A DNA stretch of 64,000 bases from Megamerina dolium. Taxonomy: Eukaryota > Arthropoda > Insecta > Diptera > Megamerinidae. The translations under genes were made by a program, and so were the position numbers. Shown here piece by piece: positions 14,201 through 25,111 of this stretch. The notes beneath the pieces are model-generated. The model had not been told where the DNA came from, searched no databases, and saw only the letters and a list, made by a program, of their open reading frames with translations. The first letter of the stretch is position 1. Each line of letters begins with the position of its first letter. The stretch covers positions 16,687,584 through 16,751,583 of the forward strand of contig OY978527.1 in assembly GCA_963854835.1 (NCBI GenBank), given 5' to 3'.

Positions 14201-14869
14201 AATCACACTACTCGTATGTGTACGTATGTACGATACGTATGACAACATGGTTGCTTGCATGAGAGATAAGCAAGTACATTCATACAAGTGTGCATGCCTT
14301 TATGTTGATATTCGTACATACATAATTTTGAATGCGATAAGTATATTTCAACAAATTACTACACGATATCTTATTCACATGTGGTGTTTAAGCATGGTTG
14401 ACTAGTGTCTTTGTTGTCAAAATCTGGTTAATCCAATTGCTTTTGAATTATAGGTCAACACAAATTAAAAAAAGATATTAAATATTATTTAATTTTTATT
14501 TTTTAAATAGGTTTTTTTTTTATAGCTCAGCAATTAGTGCAATACAATTATATACATGTATATATGTGCAATACAATTGCTTCATATTAATATGTGAATG
14601 AATGGAAATTGTGATTTTCCATAAACATATGAGAATTATGGCTGCTTTGTAAATGTTCACTGAATGAAAAACAGTTTTCATTAACGAAAAATTTATAGTG
14701 TTTCGAAATAATTACTCTAACAAATTGCAAATTGCATGAACTTGATTTGTCATTTGCAAAATAGTGCAATATCCGTTCGATATTTAAAGAAAAAAAAGCA
14801 ATAAAGATTGGTGTCTGTCATCACTTCATTATTTACTACATATGTATGTACATATTTCTCATTAAAGTA
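11231..14869. other. AT-rich non-coding DNA, no gene seen
   Basis: Nothing recognisable over 3.6 kb. The longest open frame (11659-12000, -, 113 codons) is compositionally AT-driven and matches no known family. An eight-base hairpin, AGAGGAGA with TCTCCTCT, sits near 11556-11580. TACATATGTATG-type words recur. Confidence 0.6.
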
Positions 14870-15500
14870 GGGGAGAATAATGGAACGGAACATGGCGAAT
14901 TGTAAGACACGTTAATTTCGATATTGTTCAAGTATTTTTCAGGTTTATTTAAATAATTTCACATTTTTCATACGAAATTTGTATTTAGTCCCGCAATTTA
15001 AGTGGTGGGACTTTGGGAATTACGGAATATGGAACATTTTGAACAATGATGGACTAGAAGACATGATATTTTTGATATTTCGTAAATCATTTTCATATCT
15101 TTTAAGCATATTTATAATTCTACACCCGAAATATTATAATAAATGCAGTTTTTTGTCAAAAATTATTCAAATAACTTGTAGGTTAGGTTACTTTGAAGCG
15201 GCTGTCACCTTGCACGCTAAGTCATTTACGTAGTTCAAGTAGAGTCCAACGTAGATTTCGCGCCATTTAAGCATATTTATAAATCATTTTGGCATCTTTT
15301 AAACGAATTTCTCATTTTTAATGGTTTTTAGGCTTTTATTCCTCATGAAAATAGTAGGATATGGAACATTTTTAACAATGGTGAATTGCAAGGCGCGATT
15401 TTTTTGATATTACTTAAAAAATGTGTGCAACTTTTAACCATATTTCAGATTTTTTACGCAACATAAACACTCAGGTTTTTGTCTTAAATTGGTAGGTTAG
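14870..15500 (+). repeat. degenerate ~320-bp tandem duplication
   Basis: GAATATGGAACATTTTGAAC near 15027 and GATATGGAACATTTTTAAC near 15358 begin two diverged units that both run to a TTGTAGGTTAGGTT- or TTGGTAGGTTAGGT-like end (15175-15190 and 15490-15500). A third, weaker unit begins near 14877. Non-coding. Confidence 0.55.
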
Positions 15501-15712
15501 GTCCACTTTAATTTGCACTACGTAGAAGTAAGGCCCATATTATTGCCACAGTTGAACTCTCCGTTCATTCTAAATACCATCCTGAGCTTTGGGTGAAGCG
15601 TAATAAATTCCCTAGCTGACATTTAGCCAGTTCGATAGGTTGTGTATAAAGTGATTGCCAAAGTGCGTCATTCTACGGTCGTCAAGACTGTGGTGCTCGC
15701 ATAGAAATAGAG
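15454..15712 (+). repeat. 259-bp segment copied almost exactly at 18861-19119
   Basis: The segment starts at TTACGCAACATAAACACTCA and ends at ATAGAAATAGAG. By eye it differs from the 18861-19119 copy at one base (CTCTCCG here, CTATCCG there). The surrounding sequence at the two places is otherwise unrelated. Confidence 0.93.
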
Positions 15713-16199
15713 TTGTAGACTCCGGTTCCACCTCTTCAGCAGAGCTGCGGCAGTAGTCAGACTTCCGCAAGGCCCAGCCTGCTGGTTTGCTTTCCGATCA
15801 TGTAGAACTCTTACTAACATTCTAAGCTTTTGAGTGTTAAGCGCCAGTAGGCACCCTTGTCCGTTTTGTGTCCTCTTTGGATCAGAAAAGTTGGCTGGTT
15901 TCACACGAAACTCAATCACCTAACTAGCGTTAGGTGATTTGGTTAGGTGGCACTGGCTGACCACCAAATGGTGTTCATACCTAGACTCTCATGGGCATCT
16001 ATTGATACCAAAACGACCAAACCTAGTTACGCTTTGTGGAAATCTTTGAAGATTTTATTTTCGAGGCGAACTTTAGCAGAGCTTTCTTGATCAGGAGCTT
16101 TTTTTTTTGATGCTCCAGCAATGATTTATGATTTCTAAACTATTCCAAATATGTTATTATTATAATAAGCGAATAATGCACTGGAATCTTTATAGTTCT
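15500..16199. repeat. GGTTAGGT-associated dispersed repeat, non-coding
   Basis: The stretch carries GGTTAGGT-type words (15491, near 15938) around a moderately GC-rich block. A comparable GGTTAGGTTAGGG block occurs near 37130-37200. The minus-strand open frame at 15668-15919 has no recognisable domain. I see no gene. Confidence 0.4.
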
Positions 16200-16229
16200 A
16201 TCATGTCCCTCCCCTCGCAGTCTTAGAGT

Positions 16230-16500
16230 ATATCTCTTAGTTCAACATCCAATATGAAGATTAGTATAGATTCTACCTTACTGAAGTTCAACGGATATTA
16301 AGTATTCCCCGATATTTTTCTTTCTTGTGTGCGTAAGTCAGAGCAGTTTTCCAGTATATGATGCGCAGTTTTATCTTCCTCCCTGTAGAAACAGTAGCTT
16401 TCATCTGCAAAGACCCTGAGTTTAGTTTGGTGATAATTCAGCCTATAGTGTCCAATGAGTATTTCCGTAGTGATCTTTAGATTTATCAAATTAGTATCCT
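16230..16500 (-). pseudogene. LINE ORF2 C-terminal fragment (zinc-knuckle tail)
   Basis: The minus-strand frame 16298-16489 reads ILIGHYRLNYHQTKLRV followed by a degraded Cys/His segment EEDKTAHHILENCSDLRTQ. This is the tail that follows the RNase H domain in many insect non-LTR retrotransposon ORF2 proteins (the same arrangement as at 50471-50851). The RNase H and RT parts are absent, so it is a 5'-truncated, decayed LINE end. Confidence 0.75.
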
Positions 16501-16611
16501 TATCCTTCCTTAAAACGTTTTAAATTGTAGATCCCTAAAAGGAGTTTAGAATGAAAGAAATTGATAAATTCTCCTACTATAGTTGTCTTTCTCTTTTTTA
16601 TTTATAATTAG

Positions 16612-16815
16612 GGGCTTCTTTACCTAGGCCATAAAAAGACTATGGATCTACGAAGAGTATTACCAAAGACCAATTTTGATAACTTAGCTGTCTGTCCTTC
16701 GTCTGAAATCCTTCGGTTCACGTATGAGAACCGTCTAATGGCTCCGAGTATTTTAACCACAGGCAACAACTCTTGCTTCGGCCTTCTTCGCTTATCTGAA
16801 GAATACAATGACTGA
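16612..16815 (+). other. exon-like open frame after a good splice-acceptor sequence (speculative)
   Basis: A pyrimidine-rich tract (CTTTCTCTTTTTTATTTATA) ends in ATTAG at 16607-16611. The next frame stays open for 67 codons to a TGA at 16813-16815. The predicted peptide is compositionally ordinary, with stretches such as MDLRRVLPKTNFDNLAV and NNSCFGLLRLSEEYND, and I do not recognise it. The minus strand is open over the same interval (16620-16808), which weakens the case. A terminal exon of an unknown gene or chance are both possible; chance is more likely. Confidence 0.15.
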
Positions 16816-16924
16816 GCTATCCGTGTTGATTAATCGCACTCCGTTTTTTTGCACTACTTGACTTCATTTGCTCTTACTTTACGTGTTGACTATCGCACTA
16901 TATGTCTTATATTAAAAATAAAGG

Positions 16925-17190
16925 GGTTTTTGCATCGAATTGTGACTGGCGGTGAAAGGAAGGTCAATGACGGTAATCCAAAACGCAACAAATGGATACC
17001 CCGGCCATGCCTTATTATCGACGGCCAAGCTATGCTATGTATTTGGTGGGACCAGCTGGGTGTGGTGTATAATGAGCTGTAGGAATCGGGTCAGAAGATC
17101 ACAGGGGGGCCTGTACCAACGACAATTGATGCGTTTGAGCCAAGCATTGCGAGAAAAACGGCCACAAGAAAAAAATTAGCAACAGTCTCA
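16925..17190 (+). pseudogene. Mos1-like mariner transposase fragment
   Basis: Two overlapping frames show the middle of a mauritiana-type mariner transposase. FLHRIVTGG stands where the family has the first catalytic aspartate, then come NPKRNKWIPRPC, MLCIWWDQLGVVYNEL and YQRQLMRLSQALREKRPQ. The first catalytic Asp is Gly here. The DNA-binding N-terminus, the second and third aspartates and both TIRs are missing. This is a different mariner lineage from the three DD34D copies elsewhere in the window. Confidence 0.85.
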
Positions 17191-17199
17191 GAGAGAACC

Positions 17200-18263
17200 A
17201 ATTACCAGATTGGTTCTATTGTACTGCAGGGTATAATCGTATACTATATCCTATTCATACTCATACCCAGTCATACTAACTACTCATGTGATACACAAAA
17301 TAGTCATAAATTATTCAAGAAGAAAATAACAAGTAGACATGTTTGTATTATCATATAGATGTCATACACGTATGTATTACGCAAAATAAAGACAAAAGAA
17401 GGAGATCTAAAGTTGACATTAAATGAAGTGTTGCAAAAAAGATATATTGAAGAAAAAGCGCTACGACACATCAAGGCTTTTGTGTCTTCCACACTAGAAT
17501 TTATTGATTCTTAAACTTTTTTTCATTTTTCCATTAACCTCGCTAATCAATTTTCGTTGCGTATATAATTCAGCCACTAATATCCCCCCTTTAACGCTAT
17601 ACTTGTAACGGCTAGATAGGCCTTTATCCCTTATCCTTATGTTCACTTTGGGTCATATGGGACAACTAGTTTCACACAAGAGTTCCAGCTCTCATTTGGC
17701 GTTTGAACTGTGTCCTGCTTCCAAAAAAAATAGTTTGCACATTGCTGCTACCACTACCAGGTAGCTCGGTTTATCGTTCGCATTGGAGATTTGAATTATG
17801 GTTACGGTCTTTCGTCGCAGGCATTTAAAAAAAACTTGCTTTAGATTTTACCTTTGATGCAGAAATTCGCCAAATCGTTTACCGATAACTGAAAACAATT
17901 CGAAGGCTCTTTTATAAGGTTACCAAAACTTGTGTAACATATTTCATCATTTTTCCCCCTTTTTCCCGGCATTTCAATTTTATTTCCATTCTTTGACACA
18001 TTCTATTCCTAATTTCGTATTTAGTTTTCGATTTTTCCACCAGGAGAGATGAGAAATTTCCAAAAAAAAAAATCTGCAAACTCATAATCCTGCAAATTAA
18101 AAAGTTAACAATCACAAAATCCACAAAATATATATTTTTTATTTACTAAAAACGCCATGTATCTGGTAGTCGGTATTGGGTCTATTGGAGGGCTGCATCC
18201 CTAACCTAGTGCGGATTCCTAAAATGTTCAATTCCCAATGGCAGAGACCGAAATTCTTTTGAC
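17200..18263. other. non-coding DNA, no gene seen
   Basis: No gene or complete element recognised. A CTGCAGGGTATAAT word near 17224 resembles the end motif of the family 2 repeats. The minus-strand frames at 17304-17492 and 17912-18124 have no family resemblance. Confidence 0.55.
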
Positions 18264-18277
18264 TAGATCTTTAAAAA

Positions 18278-18643
18278 TGATGGGTGCCGTAGCTCAGTGG
18301 TTAGTGTGTTCGCCTTCTGATCTGTAGGTCGTGGTTCAATCCCCGGCTGATGCATAACAAATTTAATATCTATAAGATTTTTCTTTCGAACGGTACCCAC
18401 CTGTCGGCAAGCAATTGGCAATTCTTCCGACAGTAACAACTTGCCATGAAAAAGCTTCTTAAAGAACTCTGTGACAAAGCTCAGAAAAAGTGATGTCACA
18501 AGTGTTCTGCCGTTCGGAACCGGCTAAAATAAGTAGGTCCCTTCTAATATTGTCCAAAATTTAAGACGCACAACAGTAATGGAAGAGAAGCTCGGCCAAT
18601 GAGCCCTTTGGGGCTTTAAGTGCCACATATTTATTTATTTTTT
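18278..18643 (+). repeat. full-length tRNA-derived SINE with 14-bp target duplication
   Basis: The tRNA-like head has an A box at TAGCTCAGTGG and a B box at GGTTCAATCCC, so RNA polymerase III could initiate there. The body of about 290 bp ends in a short stem-loop (AGCCC, TTTG, GGGCT) and a TTTA-rich tail. The 14-bp sequence TAGATCTTTAAAAA flanks it at 18264-18277 and 18644-18657. Short AT-rich duplications are expected of LINE-mediated insertion. It is almost identical to the copy at 35482-35850, so the subfamily moved recently. The minus-strand frame 18263-18499 is only a shadow. Confidence 0.93.
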
Positions 18644-18858
18644 TAGATCTTTAAAAAAAGAATTATGAAAGTTCAAACATCCATAAAATTGTTCTACTCC
18701 AAATATTTTCTGAACATACTTACTCCATATTTTTACTCCCTCGGGAGTCTTCCATACAAAACGATCCCAAAATCACCTAAAATCGACAAAAATTCCCATA
18801 TTTGCCAAGGAAGCGCCCCAAGAGCTGTGACATATCTAGCCGAATCCCATTAATTTTT
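18451..18858 (+). repeat. left copy of a 408-bp direct duplication (SINE 3' half plus family 1 unit)
   Basis: Bases 18451-18858 recur 669 bp downstream at 19120-19527 and I see no difference between them. The 62-codon frame in each copy (18665-18853 and 19334-19522) is identical. The non-SINE part (18660-18858) is a family 1 repeat in antisense orientation. Between the copies lies a 259-bp piece also present at 15454-15712. Confidence 0.95.
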
Positions 18859-18860
18859 CA

Positions 18861-19119
18861 TTACGCAACATAAACACTCAGGTTTTTGTCTTAAATTGGT
18901 AGGTTAGGTCCACTTTAATTTGCACTACGTAGAAGTAAGGCCCATATTATTGCCACAGTTGAACTATCCGTTCATTCTAAATACCATCCTGAGCTTTGGG
19001 TGAAGCGTAATAAATTCCCTAGCTGACATTTAGCCAGTTCGATAGGTTGTGTATAAAGTGATTGCCAAAGTGCGTCATTCTACGGTCGTCAAGACTGTGG
19101 TGCTCGCATAGAAATAGAG
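18861..19119 (+). repeat. copy of 15454-15712 lodged between the duplicated arms
   Basis: This is near-identical to 15454-15712 (one base different by eye). It joins ATTAATTTTTCA on the left and AAAGCTTCTT on the right, each the boundary of the 408-bp duplicated arm. No inverted repeats or poly(A) mark the piece, so transposition is unlikely. Confidence 0.93.
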
Positions 19120-19527
19120 AAAGCTTCTTAAAGAACTCTGTGACAAAGCTCAGAAAAAGTGATGTCACAAGTGTTCTGCCGTTCGGAACCGGCTAAAATA
19201 AGTAGGTCCCTTCTAATATTGTCCAAAATTTAAGACGCACAACAGTAATGGAAGAGAAGCTCGGCCAATGAGCCCTTTGGGGCTTTAAGTGCCACATATT
19301 TATTTATTTTTTTAGATCTTTAAAAAAAGAATTATGAAAGTTCAAACATCCATAAAATTGTTCTACTCCAAATATTTTCTGAACATACTTACTCCATATT
19401 TTTACTCCCTCGGGAGTCTTCCATACAAAACGATCCCAAAATCACCTAAAATCGACAAAAATTCCCATATTTGCCAAGGAAGCGCCCCAAGAGCTGTGAC
19501 ATATCTAGCCGAATCCCATTAATTTTT
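19120..19527 (+). repeat. right copy of the 408-bp direct duplication
   Basis: This is the same sequence as 18451-18858. It starts within the SINE body at AAAGCTTCTTAAAGAACTC and so lacks the tRNA-like head. It ends at CCCATTAATTTTT. Confidence 0.95.
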
Positions 19528-19850
19528 ATTAATTAACATTTTTTCTGAAAATACTTACCACCTATCCTTAATTACCAATTAATTTTTTCTCCTCAACATT
19601 TTTGAAGGGCATCCTTATCACTTGTCTTTACTCCTTAGAGAGACTTCCCTATAAAATGAGCTCACAAATACCTGAAAATCGACAAATGGCCCCAAAAATG
19701 TCTAGGAATCATTACTGGAGTGGTAAAATGTATCAGTGACTCTCATTAATTCTTCAACGCCAACTTCTTCCGTGAATGTACTTAACCCCTATATCTAATT
19801 CTTATGGGGACTGCACTACAAAACATAAACTATTTGTAGGGGAGCCCCCA
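19528..19850 (-). repeat. family 1 dispersed repeat, antisense units
   Basis: Read on the minus strand, two units show CATTTTACCACTCCAGTAATG and CCATAAGAATTAGATATAGG-type segments, continuing the antisense unit that ends the duplication. Non-coding. Confidence 0.6.
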
Positions 19851-22659
19851 TCGTTCAAATCAAAGCTGATATTGAAGTCACTTAAAAATCCTCTAAATCT
19901 AAATCTTACACAAAAATTGGAAACTCGTTTGATGAATTACAACAAGCTAAAGGAAAATTGTATAAGCAAATCGAGTCTCGAGAGCCAAGACTCAAAGTAT
20001 GAATCACAGAATATGCCTATGTTGAGTAATTGCCATAAATTTTCTATAGAATTTGAATATTATTATTAAAATTTTATGTAAGCAAACAAAGCAAAGGATC
20101 TCTTTCATTGTTTCTCACACTTAAATGTGATTCAAACTATTGTCCTAGTTTTTGTTTGTTTCGGAAGCTTTGAAAATATGCATAGTATAATTTTTGTAAA
20201 ATTTTATTTACTACAAATTACATGATTTACCCTGCACAGTTTCACTTTATGAATTCACGTAATTTCTTTTATGCCGATTATATCAAATTCAATGGAAGAA
20301 ATAAAATAATGGAAAAACAAAAATCAACCCAATCCAATTCATTGTATGCAACAACCCTAAGTAAACTGACGGCTTGCTGGCTGCCTGTCGGTTTTACTGC
20401 CTGATTGTTTATCAGCCTCCCTGCTGCTTACCTTCCCGTAAATGCGCGTGTGTTTTGTGTTTGCTGTTTTCCATCCTCTTTGTGTCCATGTTGTTTACAT
20501 ATTGTTGCTTGGTGACAAGGATTATTTTGGATTGGCGCTGAAATTAAAATAGATGTAATAAATGTTCGGACGGATGGGACTCAGTAAAAATGCGAAAAGG
20601 TGAAGAAAATCCTAAAAGAAAGTGCTCAAGTGCTCACTACAGTTGCAACAAATTTTTTCTACAATAGAATTTTCGTTTAAATGCTTGCATGTCAGTGTAG
20701 AGAGGATTTCAATCTGAGTTTGAGTTTGGATGCGACTCAGTTCGGCTCAATTCGATCCAATACGGTTCTCTTGGATTGCCTTGTCTTTACGACAATCTTA
20801 TGTGTACATTCCTCACAATTCCTCCTATTATGGCATATTTAACTTACTTGTTGTTGGTACAATACTACACAGCATGTGTTTCTTCTTTTGTTGGTTGCCA
20901 TTTCCCCACTGTGCCAATCGTAAAAAATCCATTAAAAATGTATACAAGGCAAATGCTAGAAGAAGACTCAACAAATGATGAAACGAAGCATTGGAAGGTA
21001 TTGTGTGAGTGTGTGTGTGTGTGTGTTTGTGCGAATGTAAAGAGGGGGATGATGGCGGCTGGACATTAGGTCGGATTGGCATACATACCAAAAAAATTGC
21101 TGAGAGATTTCTCAACTATTTTAAAAGCTAACCTCATATGTGTTTCAAATTCATAGACTAACTCGCCTTAGTCTGGCTTTGACCAAGGCATCGAAAGGAA
21201 CCTTCACGTTCTTAAGCCAGAGGGTCTCGACTATATTGTTATGACATAATCGCATCTTAGGCAGCCAAATGCAAGTCCATGATCACTTAGTGATCTCTTT
21301 GGGTGGTATGAATTTGAGTATAATACCTTTGTAGACATTCTAATAAGAATTCGCGAAATGGGACGTTTCCGTACCTAATTAAATAAAAACAACAAATAAA
21401 TGAATAATTAACATTAGCCATAAACTCGTAGAAATTTTTGCAAAGATTGTATTGCGATATTGTTTCACGTGTTTGTGTTTGGACACTAAAATAATACTAA
21501 ATGAGGAGATTGGAACAGGATCTTAGACCCTATAGTGTCAACTACACAAATAATAATACTAAAAGAGGAGTTCGTCGAGTTCGTCTACAGAGCGCCAAGA
21601 ATCGAGAACTTTTTCTTTGTATTTTATTGGGACAGTAAAAGAATGTACAATTAAAAGTTTGTCGAACTATTTGCAGATTAGTAGTTCGTCGAAGAATCTG
21701 CGGAGCCTTAAGTGTCTAGAACGAATTTTTTTTTTTTTTGCATTCTATTGAGAACGCTTTAAGGTACTCACAAGTGACAATTGATCCTTTCTTGGATCTG
21801 AATTTTGGATCATGACACCAGAAGCAATAATTTCACTTATTTCACCAATTTTCGTGATAGATTGTTCCAGCTGACAGTCTAAAATTCTGGCGGACTTCAT
21901 AATAATTTCATTACCATTTTATTTTACCAGTTCACAGTAATCCACGATCGTACAATGCTTTGTAGAACATCCATCGGTCAGTAATATTGTTGTCGTCTAC
22001 TCATGGCTCTCTTAGAAATTGACGAAATACCTAACTTCACTTCCCTGGATAGTGTGTGGTTTCCTCTGATGTTCATTGCTCATTTAGTATAGGTTTCGAG
22101 TTTGAATTATTTTCCGTTGGACGAATGAACAAAACCATTTCAGCCATTCCAGTTTGATTTGCTATTCAAAATTAAATAATGGACGCCGACAGACGACTGG
22201 CAGTCTGGTATGCACACAACAATAACCTGGTAAGACGGGTTACCGACTACTCATTTGCACGAGCCTGAGTTACGACCTAGTTGGGGACTACCGTCTAGTA
22301 CTCGACAGTATAGTTCTTGTTCTCTTCGTCAGCAAACTTAGCTAGAGGGTATTTGGTTTGATTGTAGCTGGCTTTCCTTAAATACTTCTTTGGTTTCTTA
22401 GTCTCCGACTTCTCTACCTTTAGTAATCTGCGATTCCAACTTTCATTTGATTGTCCAGTACCACGGAAGTGTTGCAAACTATCCCATTTAGCAGGTTTCT
22501 GTTTCAGAGACAGCGCTCTCAGTTAAATACGAGCAAACCCGAGCAAACTGAGGAGGAAGATTGAATGTCGACAGCTCTTTCTCTCTCATGGCAAGAGATT
22601 TTACTTATCCAATGCAACCCTGTGTTGATGGTTGTGGACTTCATTAAGATTTTTCATAA
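19851..22659. other. non-coding DNA, no gene seen
   Basis: No supported gene. It contains a (GT)n run at 21003-21026. Two diverged copies of a short unit based on AGTTCGTCGA lie at 21570-21640 and 21678-21760. The open frame 19776-20069 (+) is Asn/Lys/Ser-rich with no family match. The frames at 20730-21115 overlap one another and cross the GT repeat. Confidence 0.6.
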
Positions 22660-23659
22660 CTCACCCTAATGGACGTATATTTTGAGAAAAGGTCCATACA
22701 TTTCCATACAAATGGATATGTTTTTCGTTTCATCAACATTAAAATCGATGTCAATACATCATTAGCATCATTTTCATCGTCATCATCATCATTTGCAGCA
22801 GCAGCATCATCATGATGAATATGAGTTAGACATCGTAAAGTTTTCTTATTTACTGTTTGTCACCACCATCACCATAACCACAACAACGTATGTTAGCAAA
22901 TGACCCTTTATATGGTTTTGTAATAGGTTTTTTTTTCACACTCTTCTTCTTTTTTCCTTTTTTTGTTTTGTTTCTTTGGGTACTCGTACAAAATTTCTCA
23001 TAAACATAGCACATGAATTTTTACTCTTGGTGGGATCAATGCTCTCATTAGATTATTTAGGCTCTTTTATATTTATATGCGAGTGAACGAGAGTGAATGC
23101 GTGGAGGGAGTGAGTGAGTGAGTGAGTGAGTGAGTGAGTGAATGTTATAAAGAATAAGAACAAACAAACAAAATGTATATGTAATATAAAAGAAAAGAAA
23201 ATCTAGTAATTCCATTTTCTAAGTGTGAATTGTCAGTTGGATTAGCCGTATTGAATATTTTTTATATTTCTAAATATTGATTTTTTTATAGACCTTATGT
23301 GTACGATATACAAGTATACACATCCATCTGCATATGTTTTGACATTTGATAAGCTAATGAAACGAATCTTGTAGTTAAAAAAGAAACGAGTCTTTAAGAG
23401 CTAATCAAATTAGTAAGGGTTTGCATTTGGTTTATGATTCTACAATATGATGTACTTAAGTAAGTATCCCATATATTTAGTGTGGAAAATGATGGTAAGC
23501 ATACTGAAGCCTCTTAATTATCTACTTACTGTACTTTTTTATTTATAAACATGCTCGCTGCTCTATGAAACTTATGTTTTATAATATTGCAGCAACATCA
23601 ATTTTGTAGAAAACTCTTAATACGGAGTAGAGTTAAGTAAGTAAGTAAGTTAATGCGAG
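22660..23659. other. low-complexity non-coding DNA
   Basis: A CAT/CAG trinucleotide-rich patch lies at 22760-22815, a T-rich patch at 22927-22980 and a pure (GAGT)n run at 23107-23140. Nothing coding recognised. Confidence 0.65.
23107..23140. repeat. (GAGT)n microsatellite
   Basis: An uninterrupted run of about eight GAGT units. Confidence 0.97.
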
Positions 23660-23940
23660 TCGGTTAGAATGTCCTGGAGAGGATTTCCGGACAATTGATG
23701 CGATATTTATGCTTTTATGTTTATTTTGTAGGGAAGCGACCCAAAGGAGTAGAGATATTGTGAAAATATGTTCCGGAAAAATGTTAATTAGTAAAGTCTA
23801 TTGATGGTGGGTATGTCTCTAAGAGCAGTCTGAAAGTGATGGGAGCGATTTTTATAAAAATTGTAAATGGGAGCTTCTTTATGAGGAATGTAAGTATGTT
23901 TTACAAAAATGTTGAAGAGGAAAACTTAATGAAGTGGATC
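23660..23940 (+). repeat. family 1 dispersed repeat units
   Basis: TTATTTTGTAGGGAAGCGACC, ATGTTCCGGAAAAATGTTAA and AAATGGGAGCTTCTTTATGAG mark two units. The mariner copy 2 target site (TA at 23942) lies just after the second. Confidence 0.65.
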
Positions 23941-23941
23941 A

Positions 23942-25111
23942 TACGAGGGCATTCCCAGAACTAATCGACAAGTATTTGGGAAATTTTTTTTCTTTATTTC
24001 TCAACATAATCTCCTTTTAGCTCTATACACTTTTCCCAGCGGTATTCTATAGCTTCGATACCCTGTTTATAGTATGAACTGCCTAGATTATTAAAATAGG
24101 CATCTATCGCAGGAGATCCGAAGGAGCTAAATCTGGCGAATAAGGTGCGTGCAATTCGAGCGTTAACTCATTGCTTTTGGCTATCGCAATTGCGGATGTG
24201 TGAACTGGTGCATTGTCTTGATGAATCAACACTTTCTTTCTCGCCAAATGCGATCTGTTTCTTTAATTTCATCACTTAAACGCTGCACCAAATTAGCATA
24301 ATACTCGCCGTTGATTGTTTTTCCCTTTTGAAGATAATCAATAAAAATTATCCCTCGTGCTTCCCAAAAAACAGACGCCAAAACAGACCTTGCCTGCAGA
24401 TGGAACTGTCTTCGCCTTCTTTGGACACGATTCTCCCCTTTCAGTCCACTGTTTTGACTGCTTCTTTGTCTCAGGTGTGAAGTGGTGGACCCATGTCTCA
24501 TCCATGGTTACGAATCGACGCAAAAACTCCGCTTTATTACTGTGAAACATCGCCAAACACTCTATAGAAACATCTTCACGACGCTGTTTTTGTTCTATTG
24601 CGAGCAAACGCGGCACCCATGTTGCACACAGCTTTTCCATCTCCAAATTTTCGGTCAATATACGATGTATAGCACTTTTTCAAATGCCTGTAATTTCACC
24701 TAGGTCACGCACCTTCAGCCGGCGATCATCCAATACCATCCAATACCACCTCAATTAGTCGACCACTACGGTGTTCGTCTAGGCAGCTGTGCGACCTCAT
24801 TTAAACTCTGTCACCCAATATTTGATGGTGGTAAACGAAGGAGTAGACTCTCCAAGAGTAGAATCTACTTCGGCTTTAATATTCATTGAATTGAGATCTT
24901 TCAAATGAAAGTATTGAATTATGTACATAACGGTGAACAATTTTTTCCATGTTTACAAATTCACCGAGGTCGTTAACCTTGAAACCTCGTGGCGCCTTGA
25001 AACTTAAAACGTATGTTTTATAAGGTTGCCACTTTTCATCAAAGTAATTTTTTTCAAAACTACTGCCGCCATTTATATGTCAGGTCGGGTAGTTCAGAGA
25101 CCGCCCTCGTA
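23942..25111 (-). mobile_element. DD34D mariner element, copy 2 (TIR to TIR, inactive)
   Basis: Bounded by TA at 23942-23943 and 25110-25111. The left end CGAGGGCATTCCCAGAAC and the right end, inverted, CGAGGGCGGTCTCTGAAC are the same TIR as in copies 1 and 3. Length is about 1.17 kb. Confidence 0.93.
23994..24950 (-). pseudogene. mariner transposase pseudogene, copy 2
   Basis: The start is the ATG at 24950. The first catalytic aspartate is intact in FVTMDETWVHHFTPETK and the second in HQDNAPVHTSAIAIAK, but they lie in different frames (24338-24658 versus the frame near 24140-24240). A deletion of about 60 bp begins just after APYSPDLAPSD and removes the YFLFPNLKKWLGG region. A deletion also removes part of the DNA-binding domain near 24740. 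Of the three copies this one keeps all three catalytic aspartate codons, but not in one frame. Confidence 0.9.

Noticed and set aside
15668..15919. 83-codon frame (-) as a gene
   Set aside because: It lies in a dispersed repeat, part of which is copied at 18861-19119, and shows no domain.
18283..18355. tRNA gene
   Set aside because: A and B boxes are tRNA-like, but the sequence does not give a proper anticodon arm (the loop is ten bases) and the head is attached to a repeated SINE body found at many places.
18665..19522. Two identical 62-codon frames, a possible duplicated small gene
   Set aside because: They are identical because the DNA is duplicated; the underlying sequence is an antisense family 1 repeat that is not open in other copies.
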